A stretch of DNA of 64,000 nt, taken from Metabacillus mangrovi (lineage in GTDB: Bacteria > Bacillota > Bacilli > Bacillales > Bacillaceae). The stretch lies in NCBI RefSeq assembly GCF_009711125.1, contig NZ_WMIB01000001.1:186001-250000 (forward strand), given 5' to 3'. Within the stretch, counting starts at the first letter, position 1. Every line of letters begins with the position of its first letter. The notes under the pieces are model-generated. The model worked only from the letters and a program-made list of their open reading frames with translations, was not told where the DNA came from and did no database searches. The position numbers and the translations under genes were made by a program. Of the stretch, positions 50,046-59,199 are shown piece after piece.

Positions 50046-51438
50046 GGTCTTCCTCCGGTTTCTTGAATTGGGATTGGTATTTCTTTTCTTTCAGTTCATC
50101 CCGTTTTTCCCGCTTATCCTTTAATGTCTGATGGGCCGGATTGCTGCTGTACTGGTTTCGCCTCTCGAGGCGTTTCAGTTCTGCCGGAACCAGGGTGAGT
50201 CTTGCGTCCTCATTGATTCCAGCGATGCCGGTAAGCGATTTTTTTCCTTCCAGGCTTCCATAGACCGATTCAAAATACGCGTCAGCCGTTCCTGGGACAT
50301 AATTTTCAGGCTCCGGGTAAGAAGTAATCACGCCTTCAAAATTGCGGAGAACCGTTTTGGAAGGGCTCTGGGAAAGCAGATAATTCGGCTGAAGCGTAAT
50401 CTTTCCTCCGCCCCCGGGCGCGTCGACGACGAATGCGGGTACTGCATATCCACTTGTATGTCCGCGCAGTCCTTCAATAATCTCGAGCCCTTTGGAGATC
50501 GGCGCTCTGAAGTGGCCGATGCCTTCCGAGAGATCACACTGGTAAATGTAGTAAGGCCTTACGCGAATCATGACCAGATCGTGCATGAGTTTTTTCATGA
50601 TGGCTGTACTGTCATTAATCCCGGCAAGGATCACCGCCTGGTTTCCGACCGGCACCCCTGCATCGGCGAGCATTTCACAGGCTTTCTTTGACTCTTCGGT
50701 GATTTCAATCGAGGTGTTAAAATGCGTATTCAGCCAGACCGGGTGATACTTTTTCAGAATGGCGCATAAGTTCTCTGTAATCCGCTGAGTAAACACGACC
50801 GGTGCCCGCGTGCCGATCCGGATGATTTCAACATGGGGGATATCCCGCAGGCTCTTCAAGATGTATTCAAGGATCTGATCATTGATTAAAAGCCCGTCAC
50901 CGCCGGAAATAAGGACATCCCTTACCTCCGGAGTGTGTGCGATATAAGCTATTGCAGCGTCCAGCTGCTTTTTCGGCACTCCCATTCCAATCTGCCCCGA
51001 AAACCTTCTGCGCGTGCAATAACGGCAATACATGGAACATTGATTTGTGACAAGAAACAGGACCCGGTCCGGGTAGCGGTGGGTCAGCCCCGGCACAGGG
51101 GAATCTTCATCCTCGTGAAGAGGATCCTCTAGATCATATTTTGTTTTATACAGTTCCCTTCCAATCGGCACAGACTGCATCCGAATCGGACATTTCGGAT
51201 TATCTGGATTCATGAGCCAGGCATAGTAAGGCGTGATATTGAGCGGGATGGTCTTAGCAGAAATCCTGACTCCTTCCTCTTCCTCTGGAGTCAGATTGAT
51301 CACTTTCTTCAAATCATCAGCTGTCCGGATCGTATGGGTCAGCTGCCAAAGCCAGTCATTCCACTTTTCATCCGGTACATCCTTCCATAAGCTGATGTCC
51401 TTCCAATGCCGGTCAGGTGTATAAAGCTTCTGGGCCAT
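50035..51438 (-). CDS. kamA: L-lysine 2,3-aminomutase
   Basis: A 467-residue radical-SAM enzyme that converts L-lysine to L-beta-lysine with PLP and a [4Fe-4S] cluster. The CSMYCRYCTRRR motif supplies the cluster cysteines, and GGDGLL and the later GKITLQPNYLLSQS segment follow. Start at the ATG behind GGGGGG (MAQKLYTPD). The last enzyme gene of the yodT-kamA operon; N-acetylation is done by the adjacent AblB. Confidence 0.95.
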   Translation of the reverse strand: MAQKLYTPDRHWKDISLWKDVPDEKWNDWLWQLTHTIRTADDLKKVINLTPEEEEGVRISAKTIPLNITPYYAWLMNPDNPKCPIRMQSVPIGRELYKTKYDLEDPLHEDEDSPVPGLTHRYPDRVLFLVTNQCSMYCRYCTRRRFSGQIGMGVPKKQLDAAIAYIAHTPEVRDVLISGGDGLLINDQILEYILKSLRDIPHVEIIRIGTRAPVVFTQRITENLCAILKKYHPVWLNTHFNTSIEITEESKKACEMLADAGVPVGNQAVILAGINDSTAIMKKLMHDLVMIRVRPYYIYQCDLSEGIGHFRAPISKGLEIIEGLRGHTSGYAVPAFVVDAPGGGGKITLQPNYLLSQSPSKTVLRNFEGVITSYPEPENYVPGTADAYFESVYGSLEGKKSLTGIAGINEDARLTLVPAELKRLERRNQYSSNPAHQTLKDKREKRDELKEKKYQSQFKKPEEDHDV

Positions 51439-51505
51439 CGGTTTCCCCCCTTTTGCTTTTACATACATTCAATGCATACAGTCTCGGAAAGTTGCCTGGC
51501 TTCAC

Positions 51506-52339
51506 TTATTTTGATAAATCCTTATACCAGAGATTCATATTCTCGAGTCCGTCTCCTATATAGCAATTGTTAAGCAGCCTGCCTCCATACATGTAGCCGG
51601 ACTGATAGAGCGACCGGTTCATCCCGAACGATCCTGCTCTTGAAAGGGAATAGGCGGAGTATATTTCCATTCCCGCCAGTTCTTTTTCAAGAGCTGTGAT
51701 TAACTGCTTAAGCAGGCCCTGATTTCGATAACCTGGGAGGGTCGCGCAATCGGAAATTTCCGCGTTCCGGTTTACAAAATCGGTCTCTGCCGAGGCAGCA
51801 CTTACTGTCTCCCCTTTTTCTTCCACGATCATATAGACCGTTCCCTCTTCCATCGAATGCAGGATATAGTCCGGGTCTGCTATAGGAACCGGATAAAGAG
51901 TGAACATTTTTTTATAAAAGGAAGAGAGGGTTACCGCATCTTCCGGCAGCGCCGCTCTCACGCGGGCATCCAGTCCGGAATCCGACTCTCCTGTAAAAAG
52001 TGTGCAGGCATCACGGAGAATCCGGTCTTCTTCCTTCCAGCGGGTTGTTTTTCTTCTCTCTTCTGAAAAAAACATCGCAAAGAACCAGCACGTCTCCCCC
52101 CTGAAATAAAACGGATCTGCACCCTCTGCATGCATTCCGGTCTCAAATGCTTTAAGGCAGTCTGAAGCCTTTACTTTCCAGATCAGCTTATTCACTTTAC
52201 GGGACTCGCATTCTTCTATCAGGCGTTCTGCAAGCACCTTGAAATTTCCTGAATAATCATCCACCCTGCACCGGCTGTTGTAAGTGTCAAAAAAGACTGC
52301 TGCTTTTCCTTTCCCTTCAACTCTTATGATTTCTTTCAT
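51506..52339 (-). CDS. ablB: Beta-lysine N6-acetyltransferase
   Basis: A 277-residue GNAT acetyltransferase (YodP/AblB) with a C-terminal GNAT core (CATLPGYRNQGLLKQLITALEKEL is the acetyl-CoA binding loop region). It acetylates the N6 amino group of beta-lysine. Start at the ATG after AAGGGGG. It follows yodQ closely. Confidence 0.9.
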   Translation of the reverse strand: MKEIIRVEGKGKAAVFFDTYNSRCRVDDYSGNFKVLAERLIEECESRKVNKLIWKVKASDCLKAFETGMHAEGADPFYFRGETCWFFAMFFSEERRKTTRWKEEDRILRDACTLFTGESDSGLDARVRAALPEDAVTLSSFYKKMFTLYPVPIADPDYILHSMEEGTVYMIVEEKGETVSAASAETDFVNRNAEISDCATLPGYRNQGLLKQLITALEKELAGMEIYSAYSLSRAGSFGMNRSLYQSGYMYGGRLLNNCYIGDGLENMNLWYKDLSK

Positions 52340-52365
52340 CCTAATCCCCCTTCCGCCCGGGCATC

Positions 52366-53631
52366 TTAGTCCGCCCGGCACCAGTTCAGGGCGAACAATG
52401 CCATAATTTTGGCCGATTCCATCACATTTTTTATTGGAATATACTCATTCGGATGATGGGCGGTTTCTGTAATTCCAGGTCCGAACACAACGGTTGGGAT
52501 TCCTCCTGCAGCTGCGAGCATCCCCCCGTCCGTTCCCCACGGCGAAGCTTCGAGAACCGGGTCTTTTCCAGTAACCGTCCGGCAGCTGGAAGCAAGACCC
52601 TTAACTAGCGGATGGTCCGGCTCAAGGCTGTTTGGGAGCCATCGCGCCCCAAACCATTGCAGGCTTACCGGATGCTCTTCAAACCATGAATCGTGCTCCG
52701 GCAGCCTGCTGAGGTACTCTTGCACTTCTTTTTGGACCTCTTCCGGCTGTTCGTCTGGTGCTATACCGCATCTTCCTTCGAGAATGACTTCATCCGGAAC
52801 AGAGGATGGCCACGTTCCGCCCGATATTTTCCCGATGTTGATCGGGACGGGAATCGGAGTAGCGGAATAAAGAGGATCGGTGATTCGTACGTTGCGGAGC
52901 TTCTCAAGTTCACGGAAGCAGCGGATGACGATCATCGCCTTCTCAATGGCAGAGACGCCTTCATATCTCGTTCCGCCATGGGCTGATTTTCCTCTCACGG
53001 CCACCTTAAACCACATCGACCCCTGCTGTTTCGGGAAAATTTTCATTTTCGTCGGTTCGGGGATAATGGCTCCATCTGCACGGTAACCGCGCAGGATCGC
53101 ATCGAGCGTACCGGCTCCCCCGCTCTCTTCCTCGATCACGCTTTGAAAGATCAGATCGCCCTTCAGCTCAGCCCTGCATTTGACCAGTGCCTCAATGGCC
53201 ATCAGCATTGCTGCATTTCCGCCCTTCATATCTGATGTCCCCCGTCCATACACCTTTCCGTCCTCAAACTTCGGAGTATACGGGTCATGAACCCATTGAG
53301 TCGGGTCCCCTTCCGGCACCACATCGATATGGCCGTTAAACAGGAGCGACTTTCCCCCGCCGCTTCCCTTCCAAACAGCAGCAATATTTGGACTTTCTTT
53401 AAAATTCGTCCGGGTGGATGAAAAATGTTGGTGCTGGACGAGCTTTTTGCCTCCAGGCTCCCACACATCGATGCTTAACCCGATTTGCCGGCATTTTTCA
53501 AGGACAATCGCCTGTGCTGCCGCTTCGTTTCCCTGTGTGCTTGGCTGTTCGACGAGCTTTTGGAGGAGTCTTATTGCGCGGTGCTCATTTTTGTCAAGCC
53601 ATTGGCAGATAGCCGCCTGTTGCTGATCCAT
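52366..53631 (-). CDS. yodQ: M20-family deacetylase/peptidase
   Basis: A 421-residue ArgE/DapE-type metallohydrolase: [26 protein letters not shown], and EEESGGAGT with catalytic glutamates, then GGTDGGML-like and HHPNEY metal ligands. It probably removes the N-acetyl group from a pathway intermediate. ATG after AAGGATGAGGGC. It sits 12 bp from yodR, which it follows. Confidence 0.9.
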   Translation of the reverse strand: MDQQQAAICQWLDKNEHRAIRLLQKLVEQPSTQGNEAAAQAIVLEKCRQIGLSIDVWEPGGKKLVQHQHFSSTRTNFKESPNIAAVWKGSGGGKSLLFNGHIDVVPEGDPTQWVHDPYTPKFEDGKVYGRGTSDMKGGNAAMLMAIEALVKCRAELKGDLIFQSVIEEESGGAGTLDAILRGYRADGAIIPEPTKMKIFPKQQGSMWFKVAVRGKSAHGGTRYEGVSAIEKAMIVIRCFRELEKLRNVRITDPLYSATPIPVPINIGKISGGTWPSSVPDEVILEGRCGIAPDEQPEEVQKEVQEYLSRLPEHDSWFEEHPVSLQWFGARWLPNSLEPDHPLVKGLASSCRTVTGKDPVLEASPWGTDGGMLAAAGGIPTVVFGPGITETAHHPNEYIPIKNVMESAKIMALFALNWCRAD

Positions 53632-53643
53632 GCCCTCATCCTT

Positions 53644-54288
53644 TCATGATTCCGCTTTTAGTTGCGCAGCCGTGCAATCGGCCACTTCCTGAAGCGTAAA
53701 AGGCTCCATGACTTCGGCAAGTAAAAGTCCATTCTCCGTTACATCGATCACTGCCATATCGGTGATGATGCGGCTGACACACCTTCTCGCTGTCAGCGGG
53801 AGTGTGCACGTTTCGACGATCTTCGGCCGCCCATTTTTATCAAGATGGCTCATGACGACAATCACTTTTTTCGCTTTTTGGGCAAGCTCCATTGCGCCGC
53901 CCATCCCCGGTATCGTTTTTCCCGGTACAATCCAATTCGCGAGATCCCCGGCTTCGCTGACCTGAAGGGAACCAAGGATAGTCAGATCGATTGCACCGCT
54001 GCGGATCATCCCGAAGGCAAGAGCTGTATCAAAATACGACACACCTTTCGCTTCTGTCACCGGATAGCCGGCCGCATTGCAAAGCTCCCACTCCTCCTTT
54101 CCGGGAGAAGGCTCCGCTCCGATTCCGAGAATCCCGTTCTCTGCCTGGATCATGACCGGAAACCCGGCAGGCAGGAAATTCGGAACGAGGGATGGTATAC
54201 CGATTCCGAGATTCACGACCATGCCTTCTTTGATCTCTTTTGCAGCCCGCTTGGCGATTTTTAGCTTCATTTCTGCTCCCATACCCAT
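53644..54288 (-). CDS. yodR: CoA-transferase subunit B
   Basis: A 214-residue 3-oxoacid CoA-transferase subunit with the NLGIGIPSLVPNFL and ENGILGIG catalytic-glutamate motifs. With YodS it forms the heteromeric CoA transferase, likely acting on a keto acid from acetyl-beta-lysine. It overlaps yodS by 22 bp, so translation is coupled. Confidence 0.9.
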   Translation of the reverse strand: MGMGAEMKLKIAKRAAKEIKEGMVVNLGIGIPSLVPNFLPAGFPVMIQAENGILGIGAEPSPGKEEWELCNAAGYPVTEAKGVSYFDTALAFGMIRSGAIDLTILGSLQVSEAGDLANWIVPGKTIPGMGGAMELAQKAKKVIVVMSHLDKNGRPKIVETCTLPLTARRCVSRIITDMAVIDVTENGLLLAEVMEPFTLQEVADCTAAQLKAES

Positions 54289-54962
54289 TGCCAGTTCACT
54301 CCCCTGCTTTGCACGACCGTCTGGATAAATAATCCAGGTGTAACGATCTGATCTCCCGGCAGCGACCCTGCCGCAAGAATTTCCTCCGCCTCTGCAGCTG
54401 TGTAATCTGCCGCCATCGCCATAAGAGGGTTCATATTCCGTGCACTTTTACAGTACGTCAGATTCCCCCACTCATCTGCAGCCCCGCAGAAGAGTATCGC
54501 AAGATCGGCGCGTATTGCCGGCTCAAGCAAATATTCCTTCCCCCCGGTATGGATGATCTGCTTGCTTCCCCTGACTTCTTCTATATCGATGCCGATATCG
54601 GTCAGAATCCCGCCAAGGCCTGTACCGCCTGCCCGGATTCTTTCAGCGAGTGTTCCCTGAGGGGAAAATTCGACCTCAAGCTTCCCTTCTGTCATCAGCC
54701 TGCCTGCCACAGGGTTTGAACCGATATGGGAGGCGGTCAGCTTCCTCGCCCTCCCAGCCGTGATCAGTCTCCCCGCTCCAATTGCCGGAAAGCCGGCATC
54801 GTTGCAGATGATATGAAGATCTTTCACTCCTTTTTCCAGGATGGCATCGATCAGGGAGGGAGGAGAGCCAACACCGCCGAATCCCCCAATCATGATCGAT
54901 GAACCATCCTGAATGCAGGCTATCGCTTCTTCTATGGACCGGGTTTTATTCATGCCCTCCAT
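54267..54962 (-). CDS. yodS: CoA-transferase subunit A
   Basis: A 231-residue partner subunit (MIGGFGGVGSPPSLIDAIL glycine-rich CoA-site motif; SHIGSNP). ATG after GGGAGGGGG. Overlaps both yodT (17 bp) and yodR, a sign of tight coupling. Confidence 0.9.
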   Translation of the reverse strand: MEGMNKTRSIEEAIACIQDGSSIMIGGFGGVGSPPSLIDAILEKGVKDLHIICNDAGFPAIGAGRLITAGRARKLTASHIGSNPVAGRLMTEGKLEVEFSPQGTLAERIRAGGTGLGGILTDIGIDIEEVRGSKQIIHTGGKEYLLEPAIRADLAILFCGAADEWGNLTYCKSARNMNPLMAMAADYTAAEAEEILAAGSLPGDQIVTPGLFIQTVVQSRGVNWQWVWEQK

Positions 54963-56301
54963 CTGGTACCCCCTCCCTCTGCTCTGCCCTGAAAGCGGAA
55001 CAGGCTTTCGTGAACCGCTTCATGAATTCAGCCAGTTCCCTGTCATTTATCGTCAGCGGCGGTGCAGCAATTACCGCATCCCCGTCTCCCCCTTCAACGC
55101 CTGCACTGGCGGGATAAAGCAGAAGACCGTTTTTAAATGCCAGCTCGATCAGCCTGGCTCCTGCCGCCTGCTTTTTCAAAAATGGCTTCATGGATGCCCG
55201 ATCCTGTACCAGCTCGATCCCGATCAGCAGCCCTTTCCCTCTTACATCGCCAATGAACGGTTCATCAAGTTCTGTAATCATCGTCTTCAGCCTGTCTCCC
55301 TGCTGTTCAGCGTTAAGAATCAGATGATTGTTTTCGATATACTGCAAGACAGCTAGAGAAGCTGCCGCTGATTGAGGGTTGGCGCTGTAGGTGTGTCCGC
55401 TCATAATGCTCCGGCTTCCCTGCAAAAATGCCTCCATCACCCTGTCAGTAGCTACAACTGCGGCGATCGGTGCATACCCTGCCCCCAGCCCTTTCCCGAG
55501 TACAGCAAGGTCAGGCTGACAGTCCCAATGCTGAATCCCAAGCACGTTTCCCGTCCTGCCCATCCCCGTCATCACTTCATCTGCGATAAAAAGGATTTCA
55601 TTAGCGGTGCAGATTTCCCTGATTTTTTCGTAATAACCTGCCGGGGGAACGAGGCATGCCCCTGCAGCTCCGACAATAGGCTCTGCGATGAAAGCCGCTA
55701 TATTCTGCCTGCCTCTTCTTTTGATGGACCGCTCCAGATCTTCTGCACACATGAGGCCGCACTCCGGATAAACCTTTCCGAACGGGCATCTCGCACAATA
55801 CGGCGGCGCAATATCGGGCACCCCTGACATATGGTATTGAAAACGCTCTCTCCTTTCAGGAAACCCGGAGAGGGACAGAGCCCCCATCGTAATGCCGTGA
55901 TAGCTTCTCCATCTTGACAGGACGATAGTTTTAGAAGGCTCTCCTTTTTCCTGCCAATACTGGATCGCCATTTTCATCGCGGTCTCTGCTGCTTCCGAAC
56001 CGCTGTTAACAAAAAAACTGTGGTTCAGATCACCCGGAAGCCACTCGGCGATCTTGGCCGCCAATGCTTCCGCAGCAGCACTTGTAAACTGAGATCTGTA
56101 TACAAACGATATTTTCTTAGCCTGGGTATGCATGGCTTCAGCCACTTCCTTAATTCCATGGCCAATGCTGCACGTGATCGCACCCGAAGACCCGTCCAAA
56201 TAGTCCCTGCCGTCTGCCCCGTACAAATAAACGCCTCTCCCGAAAGATATTTCCGGGAGCTTTCCGCCGATCTGAGGTTTTATCAGGTAACTCCTGTCCA
56301 C
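54946..56301 (-). CDS. yodT: Class III aminotransferase
   Basis: A 451-residue PLP-dependent aminotransferase with the Schiff-base lysine in LGKGLGAGYAPIA and DEVMTGMGRTG. First gene of the operon. It likely removes an amino group from the beta-amino position of acetyl-beta-lysine. A GTG start is used behind a GGAGGCGGGGG stretch; a sigma-E-like promoter lies 34 bp upstream. Confidence 0.9.
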   Translation of the reverse strand: MDRSYLIKPQIGGKLPEISFGRGVYLYGADGRDYLDGSSGAITCSIGHGIKEVAEAMHTQAKKISFVYRSQFTSAAAEALAAKIAEWLPGDLNHSFFVNSGSEAAETAMKMAIQYWQEKGEPSKTIVLSRWRSYHGITMGALSLSGFPERRERFQYHMSGVPDIAPPYCARCPFGKVYPECGLMCAEDLERSIKRRGRQNIAAFIAEPIVGAAGACLVPPAGYYEKIREICTANEILFIADEVMTGMGRTGNVLGIQHWDCQPDLAVLGKGLGAGYAPIAAVVATDRVMEAFLQGSRSIMSGHTYSANPQSAAASLAVLQYIENNHLILNAEQQGDRLKTMITELDEPFIGDVRGKGLLIGIELVQDRASMKPFLKKQAAGARLIELAFKNGLLLYPASAGVEGGDGDAVIAAPPLTINDRELAEFMKRFTKACSAFRAEQREGVPDGGHE

Positions 56302-56334
56302 CCTTCCCCCGCCTCCTGCCCATACTCTTTTTCT

Positions 56335-56365
56335 ACTATATGAACCGCTGAAGCGGTTTATATCA
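56335..56365 (-). promoter_or_regulatory. Sigma-E-like promoter of the yodT-kamA operon
   Basis: TGATATAA (56358-56365), a 15-bp spacer and CATATAGT (56335-56342) fit the mother-cell sigma-E pattern, as known for this operon in B. subtilis. The spacer is almost wholly the palindrome AACCGC-TTCA-GCGGTT. Confidence 0.6.
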
Positions 56366-56408
56366 GGAGGATGAATGGATTTTAAGGAAACCCGGTTTTC
56401 CTTTTCTG

Positions 56409-56453
56409 AAAAAAGCCGGCTGATGGAGGGTTCCCTTTTCAGCCGGCTTTTTA
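56409..56453. terminator. Bidirectional terminator upstream of the yodT promoter
   Basis: AAAAAGCCGGCTGA and its complement form a 14-bp stem with A and T tails. Confidence 0.85.
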
Positions 56454-56561
56454 TCTGTTCAATTGGTTTCGGACATCAGCGGTGCAGACCATTCAATCTT
56501 AAAACCACGCTCTTCAAACTTCTTGGTGTTCTGGCCGAAAGCTGTTAAAAATTGATAACGT

Positions 56562-56589
56562 AAAAACAGCCGGATAGACTCCGGCTGTT
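56562..56589 (-). terminator. Terminator of the glycosylation cassette
   Basis: AACAGCCGG and CCGGCTGTT form a 9-bp stem followed by TTTTT on the minus strand, overlapping the stop codon. Confidence 0.85.
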
Positions 56590-58108
56590 AATCGCTCCAC
56601 TCGATTAAGTTGGGATGCGGATCGAGAATGGATTCATACTGCTCCTTAACACCATACAGATAATCCGGATCGAGCTTTCTGTAACGCTCGTATTTTGCCA
56701 CCCGGTCAGCCTCTCTCGCCCATCCAAAGTGCTTGATGCGGATGGAAGAAAGGCCGTTAGGCTGCTGGAAAATGTTCTCTGGGAAACGGCCGCAGTGCAG
56801 AGCACTTTCTTTCCATTGATACGGAAAGTCTCTTTTATATTTTAATAAAAACGGTCTGTAAAACTGGTGTGCCCTCCACATCGGGTCTTCCCGGTAGTGC
56901 GTTTCACTCCAGAAATCAAACAGGCGAAAAGAAAACAGCTCGTAATCCTTGCTTTGCGTCAGCTTGCGGAGATCTGGGCAGAATCCGGTTTCAAGCATCT
57001 CATCAGCGTCCAGGCTCAAAATCCAGCCCGGATCCGTCGCGATCGTCTCCTCCCACTGCTGCCGGCGTAGGGTGATTTCATTGCTGAATCTTGATTCAAC
57101 ATTATGCACAATTAAATGCGGCACCCCGCTTAACCCTTCGCGGCAGATATCCGCTGTCCGGTCTGTGCTTCCGTCATTAATGATCACTGCATAATCAATG
57201 CATGGGGCATGATGTTTCAAGACGTCTTTCAGATACCGGTTTTCTTCATTTTTCACGACCATCGAAAGGGTAATCTTCGGTTTTTCAATCACTTTGATTC
57301 TCGGCTTCCTATGCACTTTCCTAAAAAACGCTTCCGTCCCGCCCAGATCGGAATCCCTGTAAATATGGTATGGAGGATAGCACGTATCTGCCCAGAGCGA
57401 TAGTCCGAGCGCTGCCGCACGGATCGAAAAATGTCTATCCTCTCCCCAAAAGGATAAGTTCGGTATTTCCTTAAACGCGACCCCTTTTTTAAGAGCATTC
57501 AGCGAGAGCAACGTGCACGCTCCGAGTCCGCCGACTTCGTATTGCCCAGGCACCTTCATCTGATTGATAAACTCGTGAAAGCGGGTGTTCGACTCTTCCG
57601 GACTGAGCTCTTCGTTTCTCCCTTTCCGGTATTGCGTGTATTCATCTGAGAGCCAAACTTGCGGCTGCTCCATTGCATACGGCTGCCACTTCGTCCAGAA
57701 CACCTCTGAAATAATGTCTTTATCCTGGGCGATCAGATGACGGATTGTCTCTGGATAAAGGAGCAGGTCGGAGTCTACGAGAAAAAGATAATCATATTCG
57801 TTCTCTGCCGCATGACTGATGATGGAATCTTTAAATCCCGCCACCTTCCAAACGAGGTGCTCATTCCAGTAATGAGTAGCATCATCTTTTGCGTAATAGT
57901 CGCTGAAGGAGGACGGCTGGATCAACGTTCTTGGCGTTTTTTGCTGAAAATCCTGCAACAGCCTGGAGGAACCAGGGGCCGTATTATCATCGATAAAGTA
58001 ATAATCAAGCATGATTCCAGCAGAATCCAGATGTTCTAGCGAATACAGAAACTCTTCCAGTATTTCCGGCTTCTGATGAATGGGGCTTCCGACGAGAACT
58101 TTTTTCAC
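56588..58108 (-). CDS. Two-domain glycosyltransferase, possible spore-surface role
   Basis: A 506-residue protein: an N-terminal glycosyltransferase-like domain (VLVGSPIHQKPEILEEFLYSL, FLVDSDLLLYPETIRHL with its DSD metal motif, and GGLGACTLLS) and a C-terminal family-2 domain from about residue 285 (LSMVVKNEENRYLKDVL, INDGSTDRTADI and LSLDADEMLE). Two active modules in one chain suggest assembly of a disaccharide or glycoprotein sugar. It occupies the place of the cge spore-maturation genes beyond yodT in B. subtilis, so spore crust glycosylation is plausible. Its ATG overlaps the upstream gene by 4 bp. Confidence 0.8.
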   Translation of the reverse strand: MKKVLVGSPIHQKPEILEEFLYSLEHLDSAGIMLDYYFIDDNTAPGSSRLLQDFQQKTPRTLIQPSSFSDYYAKDDATHYWNEHLVWKVAGFKDSIISHAAENEYDYLFLVDSDLLLYPETIRHLIAQDKDIISEVFWTKWQPYAMEQPQVWLSDEYTQYRKGRNEELSPEESNTRFHEFINQMKVPGQYEVGGLGACTLLSLNALKKGVAFKEIPNLSFWGEDRHFSIRAAALGLSLWADTCYPPYHIYRDSDLGGTEAFFRKVHRKPRIKVIEKPKITLSMVVKNEENRYLKDVLKHHAPCIDYAVIINDGSTDRTADICREGLSGVPHLIVHNVESRFSNEITLRRQQWEETIATDPGWILSLDADEMLETGFCPDLRKLTQSKDYELFSFRLFDFWSETHYREDPMWRAHQFYRPFLLKYKRDFPYQWKESALHCGRFPENIFQQPNGLSSIRIKHFGWAREADRVAKYERYRKLDPDYLYGVKEQYESILDPHPNLIEWSD

Positions 58109-59199
58109 GATTCACCGCCTTCCTTTTTTAACTCTTCAAGCTGCTGAAAGTAGTTTTTGTTGTACAAATACTGTTTGCTGTCCGGGCGGATGGCGCCGGC
58201 CAGCTCATTATGGCGGTATGCCGTCTCATGATCGCCAAGACGGTCATAGCAGACACAAAGCTGGAGGTGCGGAATGTAACCGGAATACGCATGGTTGTAT
58301 ATGCCCCACGTATCTGCGGGAACACCGTTATCGAGTGCCTGTTTGTACCAGTGAATGGCAGCAGGATAGTCTCCCTTTTCAAAAAACGTATAAGCGAGCC
58401 GGCAGCAGAATTCCGGCCTTGGAACACCGTACGTAAAGGAACGGAGAATGCTGACGGTCATTTTTTCATGGTCTCCCGTTTCGTGATAGCAGTCTGACAG
58501 CTTGCCGCAGGCCGAGATGTTATCCTCTATCCAGCCCTGACCGCCTGCAAGAAATTTTTCATAATATTCTATCGCCCGCTCGAACAGACCGTGGTCCTTC
58601 AGCTCATTTGCAAAGTAATACGTATCCCTTGGAGAAAATTCCTCCCCCTGCTTCAGCCGGTTTTCATAGATGCGGAGATTTCGGTCTGAATCATGATGGA
58701 TGCTCGCATGTGTAACGGCAATATCACTCATCTCAATGTGTCCGCCAACCTCCAGGAACTCATGTACGGGCCCGATCCACCTGAAGTTCCGGCTTCTTTT
58801 TACCAGACGGTTTCTCCTCAAGCGAGTGACGGGGTTGCCATGTTCGTCCATGGCAAGGTTGTAGAACATCGATACAGAATCTACTGAAGGATTCAGTTCT
58901 TTTTTCAGCTTTTTAAACTTTTTCCGGTCTCCCTCAAGAAAAACATCGTCCGCATCCAGCCAGAGAATGTATTCCTTTGTTGCTTTCTTGAAGGCAAAAT
59001 TACGGGCTTTTGCAAAGTCATCCACCCATTTGAAGTCATACACCTTTTTCGTAAATCTGGAAACGATTTTCTTCGTGTCATCCGTAGAACCGGTGTCGAT
59101 GATAATGATTTCATCTGCAATCCCCTTCACCGATTCCAGGCATCTGGCAATGACATCTTCTTCGTTTTTAACAATCATACATAAACTGATTGTAATCAT
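58105..59199 (-). CDS. Family-2 glycosyltransferase with TPR repeats, SunS-like
   Basis: A 364-residue protein with an N-terminal GT2 domain (SLCMIVKNEEDVIARCL, IDTGSTDDTKKI and LWLDADDVF) and a C-terminal region with TPR-like repeats (GLFERAIEYYEKFL and GDYPAAIHWYKQAL). This architecture resembles SunS-type glycosyltransferases that glycosylate peptides or proteins. It overlaps its neighbours at both ends by ATGA, so three proteins are translated as a unit. Confidence 0.85.
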   Translation of the reverse strand: MITISLCMIVKNEEDVIARCLESVKGIADEIIIIDTGSTDDTKKIVSRFTKKVYDFKWVDDFAKARNFAFKKATKEYILWLDADDVFLEGDRKKFKKLKKELNPSVDSVSMFYNLAMDEHGNPVTRLRRNRLVKRSRNFRWIGPVHEFLEVGGHIEMSDIAVTHASIHHDSDRNLRIYENRLKQGEEFSPRDTYYFANELKDHGLFERAIEYYEKFLAGGQGWIEDNISACGKLSDCYHETGDHEKMTVSILRSFTYGVPRPEFCCRLAYTFFEKGDYPAAIHWYKQALDNGVPADTWGIYNHAYSGYIPHLQLCVCYDRLGDHETAYRHNELAGAIRPDSKQYLYNKNYFQQLEELKKEGGES

